Source: Spinacia oleracea
Lineage: Eukaryota > Streptophyta > Magnoliopsida > Caryophyllales > Amaranthaceae
Reading direction: 5' to 3'
Length of the DNA: 64,000 nucleotides
NCBI RefSeq assembly: GCF_020520425.1
Contig: NC_079490.1
Location: 1,984,001-2,048,000, forward strand
Numbering within the stretch: the first letter of the stretch is position 1; every line of letters begins with the position of its first letter. A program made the translations under genes and the position numbers. Of the stretch, positions 23,560-33,089 are shown piece after piece. The notes below the pieces were generated by a model, which did no database searches, was not told where the DNA came from, and saw only the letters and a program-made list of their open reading frames with translations.

Positions 23560-23859
23560 CGTTCCCAACTTTCCCCCATTTTTCTCTCTCCTCTCACTTC
23601 ACGTTTTCTCTCTCATGGGACTGCAATCGCCGAACTTCTCGTCGGTAAATTCTTCCGTTTAATTTGAATATATACTTTTTACTTAAATTAAGCTGTTAAT
23701 TTCTGTAAAGTATCACTTTAATTTTCGGAAATTAGGTTTTCTTTAGATCTGGAAACGAGGGAAAAAAACGAGGGGTTTAATTATATGTCACATTTATGCT
23801 GTGGATTGTTTGTTGTTGTTGACTTGTTGTATGTAAAATTAGGAATAAAGGGTTAGATA
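23560..23859 (+). promoter_or_regulatory. Leader of the OBERON4-like gene with probable 5'UTR intron
   Basis: A CT-rich leader (TTTCTCTCTCCTCTCACTTC) ends at GTCG|GTAAAT (23644/23645). A T-rich, pyrimidine-poor stretch ends AAAATTAG (acceptor at 23841-23842), giving a 5'UTR intron of about 200 bp. The ATG at 23860 follows. There is no clear TATA box. Confidence 0.4.
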
Positions 23860-26800
23860 ATGAAGAGGTTAAGATCGTATGGTGATGATTTGGCGTCGGT
23901 TGGCGAGAAAGAACTCGACCGAACGACGTCGTTTTCGTCATCTCATCACCGAAGATTTTACTCCAAAGGGCCGGAAAACGGCCGGAATAGACCTTCTCCG
24001 GTGATAGATGATGATCGGGATCGAGAGGGTTCGTCTTCAAGGGTGGGAAGTATGAGGAAAAGAATGGACCATGATTTGGATGGTGTTGATGAGAGGGAAG
24101 GTTCTAGAGGGTTTAGGAAGAGAGCGGAACATGAATTTTCTGATGGGTTTGAAGATAGGGAAGGGTTTAGAGGGGTGAGGAAGAGAGTGGAGCATGAGAA
24201 TGATGGGTTTGATAGGAGGAAAGGGTTTGATCGGTATAGGGATCGGGATGGAATGGTGGGTTCGGGTTCGTCATTGGTGTCGCCACGAGGTGGTGGGTAT
24301 GTGGCAGATAGGGATAGAGAGAGGGAGAGGGAAAGACTCGAAAGAGAGAGGGATAATAGGGAAAGGGAGAGGATTCATCGGTCCGAGAGCTTTTGTGTTT
24401 CGAGGAGGGATTTCCCGAAAGGGTTTAGGTCGGAGAGGCATTGGTTGAGAAGGGAGGACGGAGGTTCGTCGTCGTGGAGGAGGTTTGATAGTAGGAGCAG
24501 GAAGGAAATTGATGAAGATGCAAAGAGCTCACCACCGGTTGAGAAGGGAGGGAGCATTAGCAGCAAAGGTGGTGGGGGCCCGGATAGTGGTGGTGTTGTT
24601 AGTAGTAGCAAGGAGAGTTTGAGTTTGAGGTCTCCACGAGGAGGAATTAAAGATGTCAAGTCACCCACGTGGTCTAAAGATTCAACTAGAGATTCGAAGG
24701 AGTCGGTGGGTGAGCCTGAGCCGTTGAAAGATACCAAGAAAAACGAGAGTATGGTAGCAGATAGTGCTGGCCCTGGTGCGTGTGGTGGGGCCATTGGGAG
24801 TGGAAGTGAGATGGAGGAAGGAGAGCTTCAACCAGAATTGAATCAGATGATTCAAGCACCGGATGATAGGGTTGTTTCTGAGCCGACTGTGGATAATGCA
24901 GAACAGTGTGCTGAGAATCCTCAAGTAGACAGGGATAATGGGAAGAAGCTACATGAGCGTAATGCTAGTCGAATGGTCGAGTCAAGAACAGCTGATGCAA
25001 TTGTTACAGACAGTAATTTGGCTCCAGAAAACGAAAAAGTGGTGAGTGAAGTAGGTGCTGCTGACAGGAAACAGGTTACGGTTGTAAAAGCAAACCACGA
25101 GATTGTGAAAGGTGCAGAAAAGTTCTCAGTTTCCGTTTCTGAAGACACTAAAGCGCCGGTACGTAAAGGTATTGTTGAAAATACAGCTGCTAGTGATGTA
25201 AGATTGAGGGAGAATCAACCCGAGTCATCTGCCCCTACTACAAACATGACCCTTGATAGTCAGGTGAAAGTGGAAGAGCATGATCCTACTAGATACATGG
25301 ACAAGCCATCACCAGAGAAAGAGAAATCACAAAATAATAATCTTGATCTCGAAGTTGGTTTGGGTGAGTCAAATAAAGCCATTGTAGAAGAAGGGTATAA
25401 AGAGCCTGAACAATCTATCCCTGTCACAAAAGATAAAGGGAAAGGCGTGGCTGTAAGCTCTCCTGGCGAGGCTAGTGTTAGAGAAAACAGTTTGCTGGTT
25501 GAAAGGAACTTCATTTCTTGCCAAGATGATGATGCTATGGTAGGCCCCAGTTCACGAGGGTTCGAGCTATTTTCTAGCACCGCTGGAGTCAAAATGGAGT
25601 GTGCTGCCAACAGGTGTAGCGGGTCTAAATCCGAAGCCGAGAAGCTAAAGTTGGAACCCTTAGATCTCTCACTTAGCCTACCTAATGTTTCAGTCCCTGT
25701 CAGTGTTGCTGCTGCACCCCCGAGCTCTCCTCCGCGTGCAAGGAGTGTTCAGTCATTTGGTACCACTCTCAGAACCGGCTCAGATTGTTTCACCACATCG
25801 ATTTCGTTCTCCGGGTCACAATTCCTTCACAATCCGAGCTGTTCACTTACTCATAATTCTGTTGATCATGACTTTGAGCAATCCGTGAAAAGCCGTCCCT
25901 TATTTCAGGGTGTTGATTGGCAGGCATTAAGTGCCAATGATCCTCTTCCGAAGGAAGTTCTTGCAAACACAAAACAAGCTTCAAATGGTAACGGGTCTCT
26001 ACATTTTACACAGTCAACCCCGGGAATTTTGAATGGTCGAGCTGTACAACACCAGCCAGTAGTACTTCATGGAGTGGATCGGTCTAGCATTCTTCAGAAA
26101 CAGCCCTCTGGAAAAATACGATATCAAGACGATTTCCGGTCTCCTGCTCAGAGTACTGGATCTCGTGATACTAGATCGGAATATGGGAAAGACAAGAAAC
26201 GGGTGACTGGGGAAGACAGTGTAGCTGGAGAAAGAGATCTCGTGGAGCGGTTAATTTACCTAATTGCTTCTGAACAAATCCAAACCATGTCGTGGAGAGT
26301 TAACGAAATGCCAGAACGTTCCGTTGCTTTCTTGAAGGACAGTGTATGTGATATTGTGTTAAAAGATGATAATCAAAGAAAGCTACGTGCGCTTCAGGAT
26401 ATGTTGCGGAAAAGGTCTGATCTTAATTTAGAGACCCTGTTAAAGTCACACCGTGTCCAGTTACAGATTTTAGTGGCTCTTAAGACCGGTCTTCCGGACT
26501 TCATTCAGCGTTCTGACAGTATTTCTTCGAGCGATTTGGCAGAGATTTACCTGAACCTGAAGTGCAGAAACAGTAACTGCCGAAGTGCTTTACCCGTAGA
26601 TGAGTGTGAATGTAAATTCTGCTCCCCGAAAGAGGGTTATTGCAGTTCTTGTATGTGTCTCGTTTGTTCCAAGTTTGACACGGCTTCCAACACGTGTGGT
26701 TGGGTTGGATGTGATGTTTGTGACCATTGGTGCCATACCGATTGTGGGTTGCTGAAATCTTACATTAGAAATGGTCGAAGTGCTGCTGGGGCCCAGGGGA

Positions 26801-29800
26801 TGATATCTGAGATGCAGTTTTACTGTCTTGCTTGTGATCATCCTTCTGAAATGTTTGGCTTTGTGAAGGATGTTTTCAAAATTTGTGCTACCGAATGGAA
26901 AGCTGAAACATTTCTTCGGGAACTTGAGTACGTGAGAAGGATATTCAGCGGTAGCAATGATTACAGAGGGAAAGTATTGCATGATGCTGCTAAGCAGCTG
27001 ATTGGTAGATTGCAAAGTGGAGCGAAAACTGCGGATATCTGTAATCAAATTATGGCGTTTCTAAATGGTAAGTACTTTCAGGAATGTTTTCTTCATAGCA
27101 GTACCTTATTTAAATTTCAATATTTGCTGCATGGTTTCCTTGTAGTATTTGTTTCTCTAGGCAACACTGAATACATTAGAAAGTTCGGATGGTAAGTACA
27201 TTGTTCTTTTAGAAAGTAATACTCCCTCCGTTCTTGAATATTAGTCCATTTTGGAATCTAAGATAATCCGGTTCCTTGATCAATTGTGGGGGGTTTAATG
27301 GGGATAAAAGTCTGTTTGAGGGTAAACAAGTGGGCATTTGAGATATTTATAGGTATAAAAAGGGGATAAATGTTAGACAAATAAGGAAAGATTCCAAAAG
27401 GGACTAATAAAAACGAACAACTCAATTAAGAAAGGGGACTAACGTTCAAGAAGGGAGGGAGTACTAATGTACTATATTTGTGCTGTTTTTGCTAATAGTC
27501 AAAAGTAAAAATCGGTGGTTTTTGCTAGTACATCCCGGTGTTGCTGTAGTAAATGTTGTGGCCCAATCTTGAAACTGGACTTGTTGCTACTAACTCATTT
27601 CAGCTGTTGCTTCTCATAACAAGGTCTCTTTGTTGTTGATTGTCTAGAATTTTCCTGCTGAAATGATCATTTTCTTGTTTGATACTTTGATGAACTCATT
27701 TCAGTTAAAAAGTTAATGCTCCATTAAGTGCATTTGAACAGCATTTACAGGAACTGGTAGTTAGGAGACGATTTCCAATTTCCAAATCGACCAAGTATTT
27801 GCCAAGCGTATTATTGACCCACTCACTGCAAAACCCAACTAGATAGATAGAGGGAGATGTATTAGGTCCATATTAGATCTAAAAAAAAAAGAAAAAGAAA
27901 GAAAAAAAAGAAAGTGATTTTGGTGCAGAGTTATTGCAGTTACTCTTGTTTTATTACTTTATAATTCCTGTCATCTAAGGTTTTCAGATTGGCCAAGACT
28001 CATCCTGCCACATGTCCGCCATGGTAAAAATACAGTGGCAGAGTTTTCTAAATTGGCATAACCCACCTCCAGTTTGATACATGAAGTACTTCTTTTAGTT
28101 GCTTGTTAAAGTGAGACATCTACCCACCCACACGGTCACACATACGGTTAAAGATCCTAGGAAACTTTCTATTGCCCTCCCTTAAAAAGTAACTAATGAT
28201 GCATTTAATCATAGGTGGGGAGAATGAGAAAGAGAGATCATACATGTGTGGATTAGTTACTGTGCTGCTGTATCTTTGTGAAATAATCTTTTTCTTTTCA
28301 AAATACAGAATACATTGAATCATATGAAACACTAATCTATATTGACAGTCGCTACAGACATTTTCTCCGTATTTTTTAACCATGAGAAGGAAATCCTTGT
28401 TCTTTTGGGTGTAGTGTATCATACCAATTCACATCACATCCTGATATTTTAGTAGGCATAGTTTTATTCCGGCAGCTACATTTTACAAAAAGGGAATATC
28501 TAGACCTGATCATCATGAGCCCTGCTCAGCCGGTTTTTTTTAACTTTTTGGGTGGGTTTTGGGCAACTCAAAATTGCAATTTTACTTATAAATTTGGTCT
28601 GGCCCGAAAATGGCCCGTTATTTGGCCAGAAATAGCGGGTTGGGCAGAAAAATCTGACCGAAGTTTGACCGGGTTCGGGCCCGCAATTTGATCAGGTCTA
28701 AATATTACATAACACTTGATGGCTCATTGTATAGATAGCTATGTTACTCCGACACTCCATTTGACGGTGGGTGTCGGTGTCGACACGACCCGATCCGCGA
28801 CACGACACTCGACACGTGCCTGGGGAGGTGTCGACACCAGTGTCGGAAAAGAGTCCAATTTGAAGTGTCGAAATCGGGAGTAGAAAGAAAAATTCGAAAC
28901 CCTAGATCTAGAAATTGAAGGTGGGGAGAAGCGAGAGAAGAACAATTATGTTGGGGCTTTTGTTGTTGAAGAAAAAACGCCTAGATTGCACTCTTTGATT
29001 CTGATTTTCACCGATAATTGACTGTTTGAGAGTCTTCCATGGTTGTCTTCGTTTCCTTCCGGTCATTTTTCTGCCTTATGCTGAGTTATGCGTTGTTGGT
29101 GATGGTGAGTGACTGAGTGGTGGACTGGACTTTCCAAACTTATTCTTTTTTTTTACCCTTTTTCAAAATACCCTAGGCCTACCCGTATACTTCGTAATAA
29201 ATAAAAGAAAGGAAAAGATGGGAAGTGGGGAACAAACCCACGTGCTCACTGATAACTTTACAAAAAGTTAGCATTTTCTTTTTTTTTCATTTGTTTCTTA
29301 CTTTTTCAATTCTTTGTACTTTTAAACTCTTTAGGATAGATTTTATCCTGCTTTAGAATTTTAACTTAAACTTAATTAATATTTTTATTTTCATTTTTTT
29401 TTATATAATTATATTATTTAACACTATTTTTGTAGTTTTTATTAAAAGTGTCGATTTTTTTTCCGACACTTGCAAGCGAACCGTGTCTAAAAAAAAGGTC
29501 AAGACACTCCTTTGACCGTGTCGGAGTGTCTGCAAATATTTGGATCGGAGTGTCAGATACTCCGACACCTTGTCGGACACGACACCGACACCCGTGTCTG
29601 AGTAACATAGATAGATAGTGCTTGAGGGTCTCACATATTTGGTTCCCATGCTATTAAGCAGGGAAATGTAGCCCCATCTTTTAGTAGTATAGTTTTATTT
29701 CTGCAGCTACATTTTACAAAAAGGGAATATCTAGACCTGATCATCATGACCCCGACCCGATTTTTTAATTTTACAAAAAGGGAATATTTAGTAGCATAGT

Positions 29801-30711
29801 TTTATTTCTGCAGCTACATTTTACAAAAAGGGAATATCTAGACCTGATCATCATGACCCCGACCCAATTTTTTAATTTTTTGGGTAGGTTTTAGGCCACT
29901 CCAAATTGCAATTTCAGTTATAAATTTGTCCCGGCTATAAATCCGTTAATTTTGGCCCGAATTAGCGGGTTGGGCAGAAAAATCTGACCCAAAGCCCGGA
30001 CCCGGCCTGGGATGCAATTTGATCAGGTCTAAATATTACATAACAATTAGATAATGCTTTGAGGGTCTCACATATGTATTCAATTTGCCTGCTTGTATAT
30101 TTTTTGTGGTCACTTCCTGACAAACTGATTGTGTCTGGTTTGCAGAGGGTGATGGCAAGTCTGCCGGTATAGTTGGATCTTCGGGAAGGGATCACGCCCA
30201 ACCTCAACCCCTTGAGAATAACAGAGCAAACGTTGTCCAAGATGGGGCCGCTATTGCACTCAGTCACGAACCAACATGGTCAAAACCCAATTCTGCAAAT
30301 GTCGGAATTACCCTTCCCGTTATAGAGGGGAGTGCAGTTGGTGGCGGTTCGTGGAGTACGGAGATGCTGATGGGAATGAGCGCAAAGGCCGGAGATGATC
30401 TGGACATTGTCAAGCTCAAGATGGCAGAAGCCCAACTGTTCCAAAAACGGGCCGATGACGCTCGTAAAGAGGCCGAGGCCCTCCAGCGGATAGCGGTTGC
30501 GAAGAACGAAAAGGTGGAGGAAGAGTACGCGGGCAGGATGGCGAAGCTGCGCATGCCGGAGGTGGAAGAGCGGCGCAGGCTGAAGCACGAGGAACTGCAG
30601 ATGTTGGAGAGGAGTCACCGCGAGTACTTCAACATGAAAACGAGGATGGAAACGGATATTAAGGATTTGTTGATTAAAATGGAAGCAACGAGGCGGAATC
30701 TCAGTACCTAA
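23860..30711 (+). CDS. OBE4: OBERON4/TITANIA2-like PHD-finger protein (1257 aa)
   Basis: Two coding exons, 23860-27067 and 30146-30711, join in phase (AAT-G|AG-GGT) across GTAAGT...TTTGCAG, giving 3774 nt. The N-terminus MKRLRSYGDDL is typical of OBERON3/4 proteins. Residues 50-210 are rich in R-E-D repeats. About 225-800 is low-complexity and acidic. A Cys/His-rich OBERON PHD finger lies at roughly 900-995 (CECKFC, CSSCMCLVCSKFD, CDVCDHWCHTDC, YCLACDHP). A conserved helical region follows, and a C-terminal coiled coil lies at about 1145-1250 (KMAEAQLFQKRADDARKEAE). OBERON/TITANIA proteins act in the nucleus and are needed for embryo and root meristem establishment in Arabidopsis; at 1257 aa this one is closer to the long OBE4/TTA2 type than to OBE3. 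If the intron is not spliced, the frame runs into it to a stop at 27193-27195. The intron is 3078 bp and full of MITEs. Confidence 0.85.
27222..27461. mobile_element. Stowaway MITE in the OBE4-like intron
   Basis: The ends are CTCCCTCCGTTCTTGAATA and, inverted, CTCCCTCCCTTCTTGAACG, both beside TA (27220-27221 and 27462-27463). 240 bp, non-coding. Confidence 0.8.
28501..28700. mobile_element. hAT-like MITE family 1, copy in the OBE4-like intron
   Basis: TAGACCTGATCATCATGAG to TTTGATCAGGTCTA, 200 bp, inverted ends. The 50 bp to its left (AGTTTTATTCCGGCAGCTAC...AAAAAGGGAATATC) recurs at about 29690-29730 and 29795-29838, each followed by another family-1 left end. The MITE and its flank were therefore duplicated together. 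Confidence 0.75.
28739..29610. mobile_element. TIR element, 872 bp, ATAGATAG flanks, in the OBE4-like intron
   Basis: Left end CTATGTTACTCCGACACTCC and right end, inverted, CTATGTTACTCAGACACGGG match. ATAGATAG stands on both sides (28731-28738 and 29611-29618), although this is a simple word. Subterminal words GTGTCGGTGTCGACACGACC recur inverted. The middle has leader-like sequence (GAAACCCTAGATCTAGAAA) but no transposase. Relatives with a GTTACTCGGACTC-type end are at 46217-47009. Confidence 0.65.
29731..30031. mobile_element. hAT-like MITE family 1: truncated copy plus full copy
   Basis: A left-end fragment (29731-29773, TAGACCTGATCATCATGAC...) is followed by a repeated flank and then a full 193-bp copy at 29839-30031 ending GATCAGGTCTA. 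This lies 115 bp before the acceptor of OBE4-like exon 2. Confidence 0.7.
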
Positions 30712-30718
30712 GTAAGTA

Positions 30719-30977
30719 AAGATGGTTGTGGTCCGGGTTGGGCTTTGGGCTGAGCGCACGAACTGTGGGCCTAGCCAAGCCCACTCTGCATCGTGCTGGG
30801 CCGGGTGGAAAAGTTCAAAACAGGGCCCAGGCCCATGGATCATCGTGTTTTTGTCTAATTTTACTAAATTTAGCATGCTCTGTCTTGTTGGGTCGGGTCG
30901 AGTCGTGCCGTGCTTTTTCCGTGCTCTTGTTCGGCCGGGCTTTGTTGTGACGGGTTGGGCCGACCCACAGCCATCTT
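30719..30977. mobile_element. hAT-like MITE family 2 in the 3'UTR of the OBE4-like gene
   Basis: Begins TAAAGATGGTTGTGG and ends CCCACAGCCATCTTTA, inverted ends. The interior is rich in GGGCC and GGTCGGG. It starts just 5-8 bp after the OBE4-like stop codon (TAA at 30709-30711), so it forms most of the proximal 3'UTR. Confidence 0.7.
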
Positions 30978-31975
30978 TATGTACTTTTCAGGTGCCTAGT
31001 ATGCTTTCTGAAGATGATGCTCATGTAGATTTACCGAGGCAACTCTCAATAGTTATGTCGATGTTGCCTCGCACACCTGTATTCATGAAGCCGCGAGCCC
31101 CGATATTGGCAGATTTGTGGCAGTTATAGAGGTGTATGTATTATTTCCAAGTGCCTTTACCGATCTCAGTTAAGTATAAATTTTTAGTCGAGATCTTTAA
31201 GAGAGCCATGTTATTATTCTTTTTACTGTCCTTTCTGTAGGTTTTTGTTTCAGGATCTCAGTGTAGGTTTCTGGTTTCTGGTTTCTGGTTGCTGGTTGCT
31301 GGTTGCTGGTTGCTTTTGCTTCGTTTTTGTTCTTTCAGTTGTAGTAGTATAAAACTAACCTGAAGCTTGTACAGAAAATACGAAGTAGCTGCTAGCTTCA
31401 CCCTCTTGTTACAAACATTTGGCATATATTGATCTTTTAGTGAAGGAGTTTTCTCTTTCCAATTTATTGACTTTCTTCTTGATTGAATCTGCTTGAGTTC
31501 AACATTTCTGCCCAAAAGATGGAAAGTGTAAGGTGATTTTTTGGTTAGACAAAAACATGGGAAATCTACTTCCTCCAAAATGGAGGAAGTTGCTTACCTA
31601 ACCAAATAATATGTCCCACTTTTTAGAAAAACGCTTATACATGGGAAAAATGTATTCAGTATTCCTATGATCAACCAAACGACTTTAATGATTCAGTACG
31701 TGTAATAATTAAACGGTTGTCTGATGCGTTTTTATTCGTCAAACTAACTACGAAGTATAAGTAAACCAAAGAGAAAATTATGGGATGACCGTTGAATATA
31801 AAACCCATTGGTTTTACCTACGAAATAAGTTTTAAGTACGAAATGACTTGAAATGCGGTAATTTAAAATGCTTTGTACAAAGTAATTATACAAGGGTAAA
31901 TGTTGAATTCAATAATACATTTACATTTTTCCAAAATATTTTCCTTTGCTTACTTAGAATTTATTTCGGGTTACT
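30978..31975 (+). other. Distal 3' region of the OBE4-like gene and intergenic sequence
   Basis: The sequence after the MITE (about 30990-31125, ending GCAGTTATAGAGGTG) has exon-like composition and is probably 3'UTR. A short GGTTTCT/GGTTGCT heptamer array lies at about 31266-31312. The rest is AT-rich with nothing recognised. Confidence 0.35.
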
Positions 31976-32165
31976 AATTTTCTAAAAGATGAAACCCTTG
32001 GCACCAGGGCTTTTATTGCCTGGTCACTCGAACATATACATCAATTGATCAGCTTACAAGGGATTATGTTTCTCACATGATTTGAGCTATAAAAACCGCC
32101 ATATATTTTTAAACTTGAACCCTTACTCTTTATCAACTGAGCTATGCGTTGGATGGCTGAGCCAG
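31975..32165 (-). mobile_element. tRNA-derived SINE-like sequence
   Basis: Read on the minus strand, GCATAGCTCAGTTGATAAAG (A box, 32131-32146 region) is followed after 10-20 bases by GGTTCAAGTTT (B box, 32111-32121). Then comes a non-tRNA body. The spacing and motifs match a tRNA-derived Pol III promoter. The 3' limit is uncertain, and it cannot fold as a tRNA. Confidence 0.45.
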
Positions 32166-32316
32166 TTTGAATTAGCAACATTTTTCACAATTTTTTTTGA
32201 TAAAAAAATTAATTCATTGATAAAAAATCATACGACATCTACGTAAAGACTAAAATACCACTAATTTTGAATTAGCAGCATTTTACACAATTAATAAGGC
32301 GTCAAATAAGATTTTT

Positions 32317-32350
32317 AGCCCAAATAAACCTTTTATCCTGAGAGGCCCAG
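32317..32350. promoter_or_regulatory. Site II elements upstream of the small mitochondrial-type gene
   Basis: AGCCCA at 32317-32322 and AGGCCCAG at 32343-32350 are TGGGCT/TGGGCC on the minus strand. Paired TGGGCY site II elements are characteristic of plant nuclear genes for mitochondrial respiratory proteins. A CT-rich leader follows (32397-32450), with a donor GTAAGT at 32451 and an acceptor TTTCTAG at 32602-32608, suggesting a 5'UTR intron. Confidence 0.45.
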
Positions 32351-32625
32351 TTTCGCGTTCTTGTTCATCGCACACCAGGCACCATCACCAGACTTCCTCC
32401 CGCTCTCTCTCTCTCTAGAAAAGTTGCCCTACCTTACTTCTCTCTCTTCGGTAAGTTTCTCTCTCCTCCAAATTCATCATTTCTTTATCAATTCGACTTA
32501 TCAGATGATCGAAATTATCTTCTGTATTTAAATTCAAGCTGAATCGTCTCTCAATTTATTCACAATTTTAAAATTTCTGAATCGATCTTTTTTTTGACGC
32601 ATTTCTAGCTTTGAAGGTCTCAGCT

Positions 32626-32972
32626 ATGGCGGCCAAGTACATCTGGGGCTCTCTCGTTGGATCCTGTGTCATTGCTTACGGTTGCGATTACATCATGTCC
32701 GAGCAGAAGATTTTCGGAGGTAAACAACGAATCACAATTATTCTTTTCCAGAAATTATTTTGTTTATCGATCTAGTGAGAATTGCAATAAACTGAAAAAA
32801 ATTTCGAAATTTGGATGATGTTTCAGGAACTATTCCATCAACTGTATCGAACAAAGAATGGTTTGAGGAAACCGATAAGAAATTTCAGGCATGGCCTCGT
32901 ACTGCTGGACCTCCGGTGGTGATGAACCCTATCAGTCGTCAGAATTTCATCATCAAGTCTACTGATTCTTGA
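32626..32972 (+). CDS. Small mitochondrial membrane-type protein (79 aa)
   Basis: Exons 32626-32719 and 32827-32972 join in phase (GGA-G|GA-ACT) for 240 nt. The product starts MAAKYIWGSLVGSCVIAYGC, a short hydrophobic N-terminal segment fitting one membrane helix (about residues 5-22). A soluble tail follows with the motifs KIFGGTIPSTVSNKEWF, KFQAWPRTAGPPVVMNPISR and NFIIKS. I recognise this as a conserved small plant protein family. Members have, to my memory, been found in mitochondrial respiratory complex preparations, probably complex I; I cannot confirm which complex. The upstream site II motifs agree with a respiratory-chain role. A CT-rich leader and a likely 5'UTR intron precede it. 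Downstream lies a degenerate tandem duplication that carries a relic of exon 2. Confidence 0.8.
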
Positions 32973-33089
32973 AGGTTTTATGCTTCATGATATATTTTCT
33001 AATTTTTTGTCGATTATTATCGTAATTGGAGCTGAAAAAAGGAAGAAATTGTATTCATGTTTTGGTTAGTAGAGTGGAACTCTTTCTAT

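Noticed and set aside
24375-27048. Minus-strand frames of 75-152 codons under the OBE4-like exon
   Set aside because: Shadows of a long, strongly supported + strand exon.
27068-27195. Extension of the OBE4-like frame past 27067
   Set aside because: GTAAGT at 27068 and a phase-matched exon at 30146 carrying the family's coiled coil show that this is intron read-through.
31266-31312. Interstitial telomere-like heptamers
   Set aside because: Units are GGTTTCT and GGTTGCT, not the plant telomere TTTAGGG.
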